Positions 46,816 to 55,606 of a DNA stretch of 64,000 nucleotides are shown one piece after another. Below the pieces are notes generated by a model. That model was not told the origin of the DNA and did no database searches. It was given only the letters and a program-made list of their open reading frames with translations. How positions within the stretch are numbered: position 1 is the first letter of the stretch; every line of letters starts with the position of its first letter. Both the position numbers and the translations under genes were made by a program. Source of the stretch: Enterovibrio baiacu (GTDB lineage: Bacteria; Pseudomonadota; Gammaproteobacteria; Enterobacterales; Vibrionaceae). Where the stretch lies: positions 62,001 to 126,000 of the forward strand of contig NZ_SCHN01000012.1 of the NCBI RefSeq assembly GCF_004120195.1, given 5' to 3'.

Positions 46816-48033
46816 ATGCAACAAATTAAACTATCAAGTATTTTCGATTTTTTTCTGGTTGTTCTTTTTTCACTATCTTTGATCACATCAAAAGCAGGGC
46901 TATATATTAGTTCTGCTCTTTTATTTATTCGTTTTACTCATCTGGTGTTAAGTGGTGTCATTTCTTGGGTGAATGTAAAAGATAACCCATACTACTTCAT
47001 GCCATATTTGGTTTACTTTTCAGGAATATCCCTCTGCATCATATCAGGAAATTCAGTACAAGATTTAGCTGAATATGCTCGAAAGGGATCTATGATCTTA
47101 GCTATCCCTACTTTACATTACCTATTTCAATCTTCAATAAATAGAATAGCAGCTATTAGCTCCATTAGTATCGGGATACTATTATCAATTTTAACTATTT
47201 CAATTAAAATCTCTGAAAATGGTTGGGATGGAGAAAGGATATCGGCATTCTTTGATTTAGGTCGCTCTGGAGAAATTATCGGCTACGTTATAGCTTTTTT
47301 CATTCCACTCATCTACTCAAAGAATAAAAGGATTGTTTTTTTAAGTATTCCAGTAATTATACTATCCATAATAGTGCTACTGATGAACGGAGCTAGAGCT
47401 CCATTGCTTTCTTTATTCATATTGATACCCATATACTTGGTAATTAAAAAACGAAGAAACATTTTTCACTTGGCCCTACTCTTAACGCTGGCCATCGTTA
47501 GCTTAAATAGCTTCATGCCAAAAACATTAAATGACATATCTAATCGTATACAAAGCATTGCAAACATTCAAACAGACCCTTCGAATGTCGCAAGATTAAA
47601 AATGTGGGGAACATCTTTTGACTTTTTTATAGAGAATATTTCATCATCTCCTAGAGATGCGTTTTTTGGTTCCGGGCCTCATGGCTTTAAAGAAAAATAT
47701 AAAGTATACCTTGAATCAAAATACTCCATAGAAAAAATCAGCACATCGACTCATTCGCAATTTTCATATAATGATAGCCATAATATGTATTTAGATTTAC
47801 TGAATAAACATGGGATCATTTACTCACTAATTCTAGCCAGTGCCTTTTTCAGTGTGTTTTTTAGTAGTAAACTATCAAACAACCCATTAAAGGACAGTAT
47901 AATTTTAGTGCTATTTTCTTTCTTGATAACGGGCTTATTTTACACATCTTATATGGACTTCCAAACCTCATTCATTTATTTCATAATAGCGCTATCAGGT
48001 GTAAGTTCACTAGAGGAAAAAATCCATGAGTAA
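46816..48033 (+). CDS. O-antigen ligase family membrane protein (WaaL-like)
   Basis: The protein is a very hydrophobic polytopic membrane protein of about 405 residues with ten or more predicted helices. It carries MNGARAPLLSLFIL and a large periplasmic loop ending NDSHNMYLDLLNKHG, both typical of the WaaL/Wzy ligase superfamily; WaaL joins O-antigen to core in the periplasm. The start is uncertain: ATG 46816 is given, but a TTG at 46768 has AAGGA upstream and an ATG at 46738 overlaps lpxM. The gene is markedly AT-rich against its neighbours, suggesting transfer. A Wzy polymerase is the alternative. Confidence 0.8.
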   Translation: MQQIKLSSIFDFFLVVLFSLSLITSKAGLYISSALLFIRFTHLVLSGVISWVNVKDNPYYFMPYLVYFSGISLCIISGNSVQDLAEYARKGSMILAIPTLHYLFQSSINRIAAISSISIGILLSILTISIKISENGWDGERISAFFDLGRSGEIIGYVIAFFIPLIYSKNKRIVFLSIPVIILSIIVLLMNGARAPLLSLFILIPIYLVIKKRRNIFHLALLLTLAIVSLNSFMPKTLNDISNRIQSIANIQTDPSNVARLKMWGTSFDFFIENISSSPRDAFFGSGPHGFKEKYKVYLESKYSIEKISTSTHSQFSYNDSHNMYLDLLNKHGIIYSLILASAFFSVFFSSKLSNNPLKDSIILVLFSFLITGLFYTSYMDFQTSFIYFIIALSGVSSLEEKIHE

Positions 48034-48847
48034 AGAAGTGCGCGCATCTGTAATTATTGCCTTCTATAATAAAATAGATCTCCTTAAAGTTTTATTAACA
48101 GCTCTAAATAATCAATACGATGGTTCATTCAATGTAATTATAGCTGATGATGGTTCAAGAGATAATGTTGTAGCTGAGATATCATCCTTTAAGAAAAGCT
48201 ATAAATTTGATCTTATCCACCTATGGCAAGAGGATAGTGGCTTTAGGAAAAATAAAATATTAAACCGAGCAATCACATATTCAAATGAGTACTTAATATT
48301 TATAGATGGTGATTGCATACCACAAAGCCATTTTGTTTTAGACCATTTAAATAGCGCACAAAAGGGCTATTGCCTCAATGGTAGAAGAGCAGACCTTTCT
48401 GACACTGTAAGTAAAAGAATCACTCAAGAAAGTCCAGAGAGATTCTTCGCAGAACATATAAACGAGATCGTTTTTGAGTATATTCTAGGTCGCGGTAAAA
48501 ACATTGAAAAAGGTTTTAGGATAAAAAATAACCACCTTTCTAAATATTTAAACAGGAAAGACAAAGGCATTGTCGGATGTAACTTCTCTTTATTCAAAGA
48601 AGACATCATTAAGATAAACGGTTTTGACGAGAGGTATGAAGCGGCAGGAACCGGAGAGGATAGTGATGTGGAATTTAGATTACGCTTAGCAGGAATACGC
48701 ATCAGGAACATATTTTTCAAAGCCAATCAAATTCACATATACCACAAAGAGTTGCCAAGAAGCACTGATAATGACAAACTTTTCTCATCAGTAAAAGAGT
48801 CTGGGGAGTCGTACACCCCTTTTGGCATCAAGCGCAAACAAGATTGA
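48026..48847 (+). CDS. GT2-family glycosyltransferase (LPS)
   Basis: The 273-residue protein has a GT-A fold: ASVIIAFYNKIDLLKVLLTAL, IIADDGSRDN, LIFIDGDCIPQ with the DxD-like metal site, and a C-terminal galactosyltransferase-like part (GCNFSLFKEDIIKINGFDERYEAAGTGEDSDVEFRLRLAG). It overlaps the ligase gene by eight bases, so the two move and are expressed together, and it shares the low GC content. Acceptor and donor are unknown; a core or O-antigen sugar is likely. Confidence 0.88.
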   Translation: MSKEVRASVIIAFYNKIDLLKVLLTALNNQYDGSFNVIIADDGSRDNVVAEISSFKKSYKFDLIHLWQEDSGFRKNKILNRAITYSNEYLIFIDGDCIPQSHFVLDHLNSAQKGYCLNGRRADLSDTVSKRITQESPERFFAEHINEIVFEYILGRGKNIEKGFRIKNNHLSKYLNRKDKGIVGCNFSLFKEDIIKINGFDERYEAAGTGEDSDVEFRLRLAGIRIRNIFFKANQIHIYHKELPRSTDNDKLFSSVKESGESYTPFGIKRKQD

Positions 48848-48882
48848 TTTTAAAAAAATACAAAACATCTGAGACGTTAAAA

Positions 48883-49929
48883 ATGACAAAGAAAACTAAA
48901 GCCCTAATCATCGGTCCGTCCTGGGTTGGCGACATGGTAATGTCTCAGAGCCTTTATAAGCGCCTGAAAAACAACGATCCACATTGCACAATTGACGTGC
49001 TAGCTCCAGCATGGTGCAAACCGATTATCGAGCGTATGCCAGAGGTTCGCTGTGCTATCGAAATGCCAGTCGGTCACGGTCAGTTTAATCTCTCCGAACG
49101 TTGGAATTTGGGCAAATCATTGCGTGAAGAACATTATGACCACGCCTACGTGTTGCCAAACTCCGCCAAATCAGCACTGATCCCCTTGTTTGCTAAAATT
49201 CCCAAACGTACTGGGTGGAAAGGCGAGCTCCGATTTGGCCTGCTAAACGATTTAAGACCAGACAGGAAAGTGTTCCAATACATGGTCGAGCGTTATGTGG
49301 CTTTAGCACATTCAAAACAAACCATGCTATCGGAAGTCAACATAGAGGGCGTATCCAACCCTACACTCAAGGTTGACAAAGAGAATCAAATTGCTTGCTT
49401 ACAACGATTTAATGTTTCATCACAATCGCCGATTGTAGGCCTCTGTCCTGGTGCTGAATTTGGCCCAGCAAAGCGTTGGCCTGAAAGCCATTACGCAACA
49501 ATTGCAAAGCAGTTAATTGATGAAGGCAATCAGATTTGTCTATTTGGCGGACCAAAAGATAAACCCGTAACAGATAGCATTCGAAATGCTTTGTCGGATA
49601 GTCAAAAAAGCATGTGTTTTGACTTGGCTGGCGAAACATCTTTGGTCGATGCCGTTGATCTGCTCGCGGCTTGCCACACCGTGTTCTCCAACGATTCTGG
49701 GTTGATGCACGTTGCAGCAGCCGTTGGCGCTAACATCGTGGCAATTTACGGCTCCAGCTCGCCCAAATACACACCACCACTATCTCAAAAAGTAAGAATG
49801 GTGAGTACTGATATAGATTGTCGCCCTTGTTTCAAAAGAGAATGTCCATTGGGGCATTTAAATTGTTTAAAAGAGCTTACACCTATTCAAGTCATGGCAG
49901 CTTACGAAGAGCTAAACGTTCCACTGTAA
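48883..49929 (+). CDS. waaF: ADP-heptose--LPS heptosyltransferase II
   Basis: WaaF adds the second heptose of the inner core, from the ADP-heptose made by HldD. The 348-residue GT9 protein begins with ALIIGPSWVGDMVMSQSLYK (the family GPSWVGDMVMAQ motif) and has GLCPGAEFGPAKRWPESHYA and FSNDSGLMHVAAAVG in the C-terminal donor domain. The start at 48883 is chosen over an extension that overlaps the GT2 gene. The GC content rises back toward the genome level here, so this is core-conserved DNA beside the variable pair. Confidence 0.95.
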   Translation: MTKKTKALIIGPSWVGDMVMSQSLYKRLKNNDPHCTIDVLAPAWCKPIIERMPEVRCAIEMPVGHGQFNLSERWNLGKSLREEHYDHAYVLPNSAKSALIPLFAKIPKRTGWKGELRFGLLNDLRPDRKVFQYMVERYVALAHSKQTMLSEVNIEGVSNPTLKVDKENQIACLQRFNVSSQSPIVGLCPGAEFGPAKRWPESHYATIAKQLIDEGNQICLFGGPKDKPVTDSIRNALSDSQKSMCFDLAGETSLVDAVDLLAACHTVFSNDSGLMHVAAAVGANIVAIYGSSSPKYTPPLSQKVRMVSTDIDCRPCFKRECPLGHLNCLKELTPIQVMAAYEELNVPL

Positions 49930-50007
49930 TCGGGAATGCAATAAAATTTTACAAGCCTAAGATTCAATCAAATACGCATATTTTGAAAAAGGCAAGTACG
50001 AATCTAA

Positions 50008-50595
50008 ATCAGCAAAACGTTATTTCGTTCAGATCTCCAGCCAGAAGTCGAGACCATGCTTGATATGCTGCGTTTGCTGGGTCATATCCCGTCGCAACGC
50101 CTCGACTTTGGATACCCTGATCATGCCGAGCTTGTAGATTCAAATCACCCTTACTTCATTTACTTTAATGGCGCATCGCAGCCAAGAAAGGTATTAAAAA
50201 ACGACCAAGTTATGGCATTAATGGAATTGGCCGTGAAAACCTTTCCTGAGGTTAAACATATTTTCCTAGAGGGCGTCAATGAATCTGAAAAAGGTGACTT
50301 TCTGTCACACCTAACGTCCTACGATAACTTTGTGATTCAGCCTTGCATGCCTTTGGAAGAATTACTCACGTTTTGCGCAAAAGCCCAGTTGGTAGTGGCG
50401 CCAGATACTGGCGTAAGAAACGTGGCAATTTCAACGCACACACCCACTGTCGGTATTTTCTATGCCACTGTGCCATTCCGATATACACCAAGACATGAAG
50501 CAATACATCATATCGTTATGAATGCATCTTGCGCCATTCCTACCAATGAACAAATAGTACATACTACTGCACTTGCATATTCTGCAGCGAATTAA
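50008..50595 (+). pseudogene. 5'-truncated GT9-family glycosyltransferase
   Basis: The open frame encodes only the C-terminal, donor-binding half of a GT9 (heptosyltransferase-like) protein. ATG 50056 gives 179 residues, but the frame is open back to 50008 and already reads family-like sequence (FRSDLQPEVETMLDMLRLLG). FIYFNGASQPRKVLKNDQ opens the second Rossmann domain and VAPDTGVRNVAISTHTPTVGIF is the DTG donor loop. About 150-170 N-terminal residues expected for the family are missing, and no remnant is seen in any frame between waaF and 50008. Loss by recombination is inferred. It might still be translated. Confidence 0.75.
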
Positions 50596-50611
50596 CGTAC
50601 GGGTAAACGGA

Positions 50612-51487
50612 ATGATTTTAACGCTTCTTACTTTTGGTGACCGCTTAGAAAACCACTATCAGGCTTCTTTTGCCATTCTCACATATTTGAAAAGTGACCT
50701 CATTTCTAAGGTTTGTGTGGTTACCGATCGCCCAAAATATTACGAGTATTTTGGCGATCGTGTTGACGTCATCGAAATAGACCAAAACATCATGAATGAA
50801 TGGCGCGGAAAGGATGATTTCTTTTGGCGTATCAAGATGAAAGCCATAGAGGCTGCAGCACTGCACAACCCAGAACAAGACATCCTTTATGTTGATTCAG
50901 ACACCTTCTATGTTCGGGATATGGAAATCATTGCTAATGGCTTGAGTCAAGGTAAGTCCTTCATGCATGAAAATGAAGGAAAGATTAGCGAGATGAAAAG
51001 TAAAACGCCTCGCAACATGTGGAAGTCCCTTCAAGGTAAATCTTTTTCAGGTGTGCTAATTCACGCAGATACCGAGATGTGGAATGCGGGTGTCATCGCA
51101 CTTCATCGCGACCATGCCAAACAGACAATTGCACTCGCCATCGATATCTGTGATGAAATCTGCAAAACAGATTGTCCGAGACGACTGGTTGAACAATTTG
51201 CGTTTTCAGTTGCGTTAAAACATACCTCAACCTTAACCGCTGCAGAAAATCAAATTGGTCATTATTGGGGTAACAAGCCTCATTGGAACGCAAAAATTGT
51301 CGATTTCTTCATGTATTCCTTACTTTCAGGATCTTGTGTTGAGGCTGATATTGATAGAATTAAGACAATAGACTTAGAATCGTCACCGACTGTCTATAAA
51401 GAAAAAAGCACGAAAGGAAAAGTTCAAAACATGCTTGATAAAGTGCTCCCACCCAAGGATGTTCAATATTTTAAGGGCAGAAAGTGA
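50612..51487 (+). CDS. Putative LPS glycosyltransferase with DxD motif
   Basis: The 291-residue protein starts ILTLLTFGDRLENHYQASFA and has ILYVDSDTFYVRD, a DxD-type nucleotide-sugar metal site of the GT-A fold, then MWNAGVIALHRDHA and NQIGHYWGNKPHWN. The pattern recalls GT8/GT77-like transferases, but I cannot name the family or sugar. The ATG at 50612 is used over a 13-codon extension overlapping the truncated GT9. A C-terminal tail rich in Lys may lie at the membrane. Context suggests outer-core LPS synthesis. Confidence 0.7.
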   Translation: MILTLLTFGDRLENHYQASFAILTYLKSDLISKVCVVTDRPKYYEYFGDRVDVIEIDQNIMNEWRGKDDFFWRIKMKAIEAAALHNPEQDILYVDSDTFYVRDMEIIANGLSQGKSFMHENEGKISEMKSKTPRNMWKSLQGKSFSGVLIHADTEMWNAGVIALHRDHAKQTIALAIDICDEICKTDCPRRLVEQFAFSVALKHTSTLTAAENQIGHYWGNKPHWNAKIVDFFMYSLLSGSCVEADIDRIKTIDLESSPTVYKEKSTKGKVQNMLDKVLPPKDVQYFKGRK

Positions 51488-51552
51488 CAACAAGGTAGAG
51501 GGCATTTAAAGGTGTGCTAATGGAGTTAGCCGTTTATGTATTGTAAAGGTAA

Positions 51553-52512
51553 ATGATGACACTACCGACAATCTCTATCGTCTGTCCCTGCCACAATGAG
51601 CAGGAAGTTCTTCATGCTTTTACAGATAAAATCGTAGGTATTTTGTCTGAAAGCACATTTACCTATGAACTCCTTTTTGTGAATGACGGTAGCACTGACA
51701 ACACGCTCGCCGTCCTTCGAGCGTTAGCAGCAAACAGCTCAAACATCCGAATCATTAACCTTTCGCGTAATTTTGGCAAAGAAGCGGCGCTCACTGCTGG
51801 GTTAGACCTTGCTCAGGGCGAGGTTATTATTCCCATCGATGCTGACTTACAAGATCCCCCTGAGCTAATCCATGATTTTCTGCTTGAGTGGCAGAAGGGC
51901 TATGATGTCGTTGTTGCCAAACGCATCGACAGAAGCAGCGACACACTGGCAAAAAAAATCACCGCAAATCTCTTTTATCGATTCCACAACACCATTGCAG
52001 ATGTTGAAATTCCTGACAACGTTGGCGATTTTCGATTGATCACACGCCGTGTGGTCACGGCGATTCAATTACTCCCAGAGAACCAGCGATTCATGAAAGG
52101 CATCTTTTCCTGGGTAGGTTTCAAAACGTCTGTTGTAGAGTATTCGCGTCAGCCACGCGCCGCAGGAGAGAGCAGTTTTAATGGATGGCGCCTTTGGAAC
52201 TTTGCCTTAGAAGGTATCACTAGCTTCAGTACTGCCCCCCTAAGAGTGTGGCTTTATCTTGGTTTTTTTGTGTCCGCTGTATCGTTTCTTTTTGGCGCAT
52301 CCATCATATTGAAAACCATGCTTTTTGGTGTCGATATACCGGGCTACGCATCGCTGCTGATCATCGTTCTATTTTTTGGTGGTATTCAATTAATAGGATT
52401 AGGGGTCATGGGGGAATACATCGGAAGGCTTTACATGGAATCAAAGCGACGGCCTGTTTACATCATTGAGGAAGACTCAGCAGAAACCAAAGCTGACGTA
52501 GGCCCTGAGTGA
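51553..52512 (+). CDS. gtrB: Polyprenyl-phosphate glycosyltransferase, GtrB/ArnC-like
   Basis: The 319-residue GT2 enzyme loads a sugar onto undecaprenyl phosphate at the inner membrane. It has ISIVCPCHNEQEVLHAFTDKI, FVNDGSTDNT, VIIPIDADLQDPPELI (DxD), FRLITRRVV, and two C-terminal membrane helices ending in VMGEYIGRLYMESKRRPVYII, the GtrB signature. The stop overlaps the GTG start of the GtrA-like gene. With GtrA and the next GT-C protein it forms a three-gene cassette like phage and island gtr systems that modify O-antigen. ArnC is less likely as no arn genes are nearby. Confidence 0.88.
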   Translation: MMTLPTISIVCPCHNEQEVLHAFTDKIVGILSESTFTYELLFVNDGSTDNTLAVLRALAANSSNIRIINLSRNFGKEAALTAGLDLAQGEVIIPIDADLQDPPELIHDFLLEWQKGYDVVVAKRIDRSSDTLAKKITANLFYRFHNTIADVEIPDNVGDFRLITRRVVTAIQLLPENQRFMKGIFSWVGFKTSVVEYSRQPRAAGESSFNGWRLWNFALEGITSFSTAPLRVWLYLGFFVSAVSFLFGASIILKTMLFGVDIPGYASLLIIVLFFGGIQLIGLGVMGEYIGRLYMESKRRPVYIIEEDSAETKADVGPE

Positions 52513-52910
52513 AAGCCTTCATGAGTAAGATGCTAGAAAGGCGAATTGTCAGATTTGGGGTGACGGGTGGACTCGCCTCATTCACCCATATAGTTGTGGC
52601 TTTTTCCTGGCTCTACTTACTCAGTTCCAGCGTCTTTATCGCTAACATGGTTGGTTTTCTCTGCGCTTTTGGTTTGTCTTATCTCCTGCAATCACACTTT
52701 GTTTTTCAGAGAAAGATAACAACACAAAATGCCAAACGTTTTTTTGTGGTTCAATTCAGTGCACTCATGGTGTCACAACTTTTTAGCTCGCTCTTCCAAG
52801 ACAGTAATCACTATGCTCGCGTGTTGCTTGTGGTATTCATGATCCCTTTGGTCACGTATCTAATTCATCGATGTTGGACCTACAAAGACAGCGAAAACAC
52901 ACAGCAATAG
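52509..52910 (+). CDS. gtrA: GtrA-family membrane protein (putative lipid-linked sugar flippase)
   Basis: The 133-residue protein has four membrane helices and the GtrA motifs RFGVTGGLASFTHIVVAFSWLYL and FLCAFGLSYLLQSHFVFQ. GtrA proteins are thought to flip polyprenyl-phosphate sugars to the periplasm. The GTG start overlaps the GtrB-like stop; an ATG four codons later (52521) is possible. It sits between the two other members of the cassette. Confidence 0.88.
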   Translation: MKAFMSKMLERRIVRFGVTGGLASFTHIVVAFSWLYLLSSSVFIANMVGFLCAFGLSYLLQSHFVFQRKITTQNAKRFFVVQFSALMVSQLFSSLFQDSNHYARVLLVVFMIPLVTYLIHRCWTYKDSENTQQ

Positions 52911-52925
52911 CACAAAGGAAAAAAC

Positions 52926-54221
52926 ATGCATCTAATTGAGAAGCATGCTGTAGCAATCCGATGGCTAACAATCGGACTCGGACTGTGTTTTGCGGTGATG
53001 TACGCTAATCATCAAATACTGACGGGTGATCAAACCCAGATGCTTGAAAAAGGCTACCTGGGTGCTTACCACCAGACATGGGCAGCGTTTGGTAATGCAG
53101 CAAGTGCAGTTGGAAATGTGCCAGGTTCACTATCCGCTCTCGTGATTGGTGTCCCGCTTCTCATCTGGGATTCTCCTTGGGCACCCATGTTGTTTCTCAT
53201 CCTTTTAAGACTCTGCTCTTTTTTGCTTCTTGATGCTGTCATACAGAAAGTATTTAGCCCGCCAGTTCAAGTGCTCTTTGCCATCGCCTATTGGCTGAAC
53301 CCTTGGCTTTTGTACGACAGTCTGCTCTACAACCCATCCTATCTCTGCTTCTTCGCAGCCTTACACTTGTGGTCAGCGTTTAAGCTCAGAGAGCATACAT
53401 CGTTCATCTACAGCTTCCTGCATATTCTCGCCATCGGTGGCGCGATGCAGCTCCACTACTCATGGCCCATTCTTGCGGTCATTTCTTGCTACTTGCTATA
53501 TCGAAGAATGGCGTATCCTTCTTGGTCTGGCGTTATTGCTGCTGGCGTGGTCATTCTTGCTTCGCTCATTCCTTACTGCCTAGAATACATCAGTAATGAC
53601 AGTCTCAGCCGAGAAAGCGACCGCTACTTCGGTTATGGTGCCGTGCATGTCTACCCCGTCCTTAAAGCGATATTCTATTGGCTAAGGTATGGCTCTACGC
53701 TTTTTTCCAACCGCCTCATTACTGACGTCAGTTTTGACTGGATAACATCCATCAGTTGGTTACAACTGATTTTCCAGTACTGTTGGCAAGCCTTGCTATT
53801 CCTCGTAGGGACGATCACGGTTGTTCTCTCCGTCAAAGTAAATTTGAGGGCATGGAAAACCATAAAACCCGCGATCAAACGAGGCTCCCCCATCGCAGAT
53901 AGCCAACAATGGGTACTGCTTTATGCTGGCGCAGCAGTATTGGCGATCGTGATCAGCGCTATGCTCTCACCGATTACTTTTTCTTATTGGCATTTGATTC
54001 TTACGTTTCCCTTTGCGTTGTTTCCACTGCTCGTTGCTGCTGAAGCGTGGCAAGACAGATTGCCTAACCGTTTTATCAAAGGGGTAGGATTTCTTAGCGT
54101 ATTCTTCATTGTGATCAACCTTGTCGTGTCACATGACAGTGAGAAATATTCCTACAAGGTTGATTACGTTGATCAAGTCACCCATTTCCTCCAGGAGAAA
54201 GGGCTACGAGATGAACAATAA
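52926..54221 (+). CDS. Polytopic GT-C-like glycosyltransferase of a Gtr cassette
   Basis: The 431-residue protein has about ten membrane helices and a first periplasmic loop with TGDQTQMLEKGYLGAYHQTW, where an Asp or Glu could be the catalytic acid used by GT-C transferases. No close named family is recognised. Being third after GtrB and GtrA, it is likely the specific transferase that moves the lipid-linked sugar onto LPS in the periplasm. It ends 74 bases before waaA. Confidence 0.7.
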   Translation: MHLIEKHAVAIRWLTIGLGLCFAVMYANHQILTGDQTQMLEKGYLGAYHQTWAAFGNAASAVGNVPGSLSALVIGVPLLIWDSPWAPMLFLILLRLCSFLLLDAVIQKVFSPPVQVLFAIAYWLNPWLLYDSLLYNPSYLCFFAALHLWSAFKLREHTSFIYSFLHILAIGGAMQLHYSWPILAVISCYLLYRRMAYPSWSGVIAAGVVILASLIPYCLEYISNDSLSRESDRYFGYGAVHVYPVLKAIFYWLRYGSTLFSNRLITDVSFDWITSISWLQLIFQYCWQALLFLVGTITVVLSVKVNLRAWKTIKPAIKRGSPIADSQQWVLLYAGAAVLAIVISAMLSPITFSYWHLILTFPFALFPLLVAAEAWQDRLPNRFIKGVGFLSVFFIVINLVVSHDSEKYSYKVDYVDQVTHFLQEKGLRDEQ

Positions 54222-54295
54222 GTCTCATGCTAAAAGGCTCAATTTAGGATGCTTTGCTGTAAACTAGCCCAAGGTTTTCCAAACAAGGTTTTCGT

Positions 54296-55561
54296 GTGCG
54301 CCTTCTTTATACGCTTTTACTTTTCATCGCTGCCCCTTTTCTTCTTTTGGGCCTCTATCGCGCCAAAGATGGAAAGCCCCGTATTGGTAAGCGCTGGGTT
54401 GAGCATTTTGGACGAACACCCTCACTTCAAGGCCAGCGCCCGATTTGGATTCATGCCGTTTCCGTCGGTGAAGTGATTGCCGCAAAACCGATTATTCTGG
54501 CGCTTCGTAAGGCACACCCGAACGCTTCAATACTCGTCACCACGACAACGACGACAGGGGCTGCGATTGCGAGCAAGCTTGGCGATGGCGTGGAACACAG
54601 GTACATGCCGATCGACTTTTCCTTCGCCGTGAATGGCTTTTTAAAGCACGTAAAACCTCAAGCCATGTTTATCATGGAAACCGAGCTTTGGCCGAATACG
54701 TTAACGTCGGTAAAAAAAGCCGGAATTCCGATCTTCGTCATGAATGCACGCTTATCGGAGAAATCGATGCGCGGCTATCAGCGCGTACAACCGCTGTTCA
54801 ACCTACTATCAAAAAATATCGACCACATTCTTTGCCAATTCCAAGATGATGCTGATCGTTTCGTTCAACTTGGCGTCAATTCACTGCGCGTTTCCGTATC
54901 AGGCTCTGTGAAGTTTGATTTACCTGAATTTGATGATTCGAGCGATGCCGTCGTCACGCTGAAGCAAGCTATTCAACAACGTCCTGTGTGGGTAGCTGCC
55001 AGTACACACCCCGGCGAAGATGAGATTTTACTCGACGCTCATCAAGCACTATTGGCGAAACAACCCGACGCAATGATGGTGCTGGTGCCTCGCCACCCTG
55101 AACGTTTCGGCGATGTCGCTGCGCTCATTGAGCAAAAAGGATTCTCACTGTCTCGTCGCAGCCAATCACAACCGATTGATGATAATACGCAGGTGTATTT
55201 GGGTGACACCATGGGCGAAATGATGACCTTACTTGCCACATCAACCGTGACGTTTATGGGGGGGAGCTTGATGGGTGATAAGCTTGGTGGTCACAACTTG
55301 CTGGAGCCCGCTTCTCTTGGGAAGCCTCAAATCACTGGCCCTAGCTACTTTAACTTTCAGGTGATTGGTGATCAGTTGATTGAGGCGGGCGCTTGTGAGG
55401 TGCATGAATCTCCCTCAGACATTGCCAATGCACTATTGGGTTTCATGAGCAACCCAGAGAAATGCCAACAAGCAGGAGAAGCCGCGCTCAATGTGGTGGA
55501 AAGAAACCGTGGTGCGGTCGCTAAAACACTTGAAGCAATAGCACCTTGGATTGATGCCTAA
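54296..55561 (+). CDS. waaA: 3-deoxy-D-manno-octulosonic acid transferase
   Basis: WaaA (KdtA) attaches Kdo from CMP-Kdo to lipid IVA. The 421-residue GT30 enzyme has an N-terminal membrane anchor, PIWIHAVSVGEVIAAKPII (with catalytic Glu), METELWPNTLTSVKKAGIPIFVMNARLSEKS, AASTHPGEDEILL and GGHNLLEPASLGKP. The GTG start has AAGG upstream. In vibrios and Haemophilus WaaA adds a single Kdo, which KdkA then phosphorylates; the kdkA gene next door supports that. It faces kdkA convergently. Confidence 0.96.
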   Translation: MRLLYTLLLFIAAPFLLLGLYRAKDGKPRIGKRWVEHFGRTPSLQGQRPIWIHAVSVGEVIAAKPIILALRKAHPNASILVTTTTTTGAAIASKLGDGVEHRYMPIDFSFAVNGFLKHVKPQAMFIMETELWPNTLTSVKKAGIPIFVMNARLSEKSMRGYQRVQPLFNLLSKNIDHILCQFQDDADRFVQLGVNSLRVSVSGSVKFDLPEFDDSSDAVVTLKQAIQQRPVWVAASTHPGEDEILLDAHQALLAKQPDAMMVLVPRHPERFGDVAALIEQKGFSLSRRSQSQPIDDNTQVYLGDTMGEMMTLLATSTVTFMGGSLMGDKLGGHNLLEPASLGKPQITGPSYFNFQVIGDQLIEAGACEVHESPSDIANALLGFMSNPEKCQQAGEAALNVVERNRGAVAKTLEAIAPWIDA

Positions 55562-55606
55562 GCGGCGTCACTTGCTGGTTAAGGGGCAGCCTTGCGTTTA
55601 GGTGCC

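Noticed and set aside
49818-50063. 81-codon frame bridging waaF and the truncated GT9
   Set aside because: Considered as the missing N-terminal half of the GT9 gene, but it is mostly an out-of-frame reading of waaF and shows no GT9 motif.
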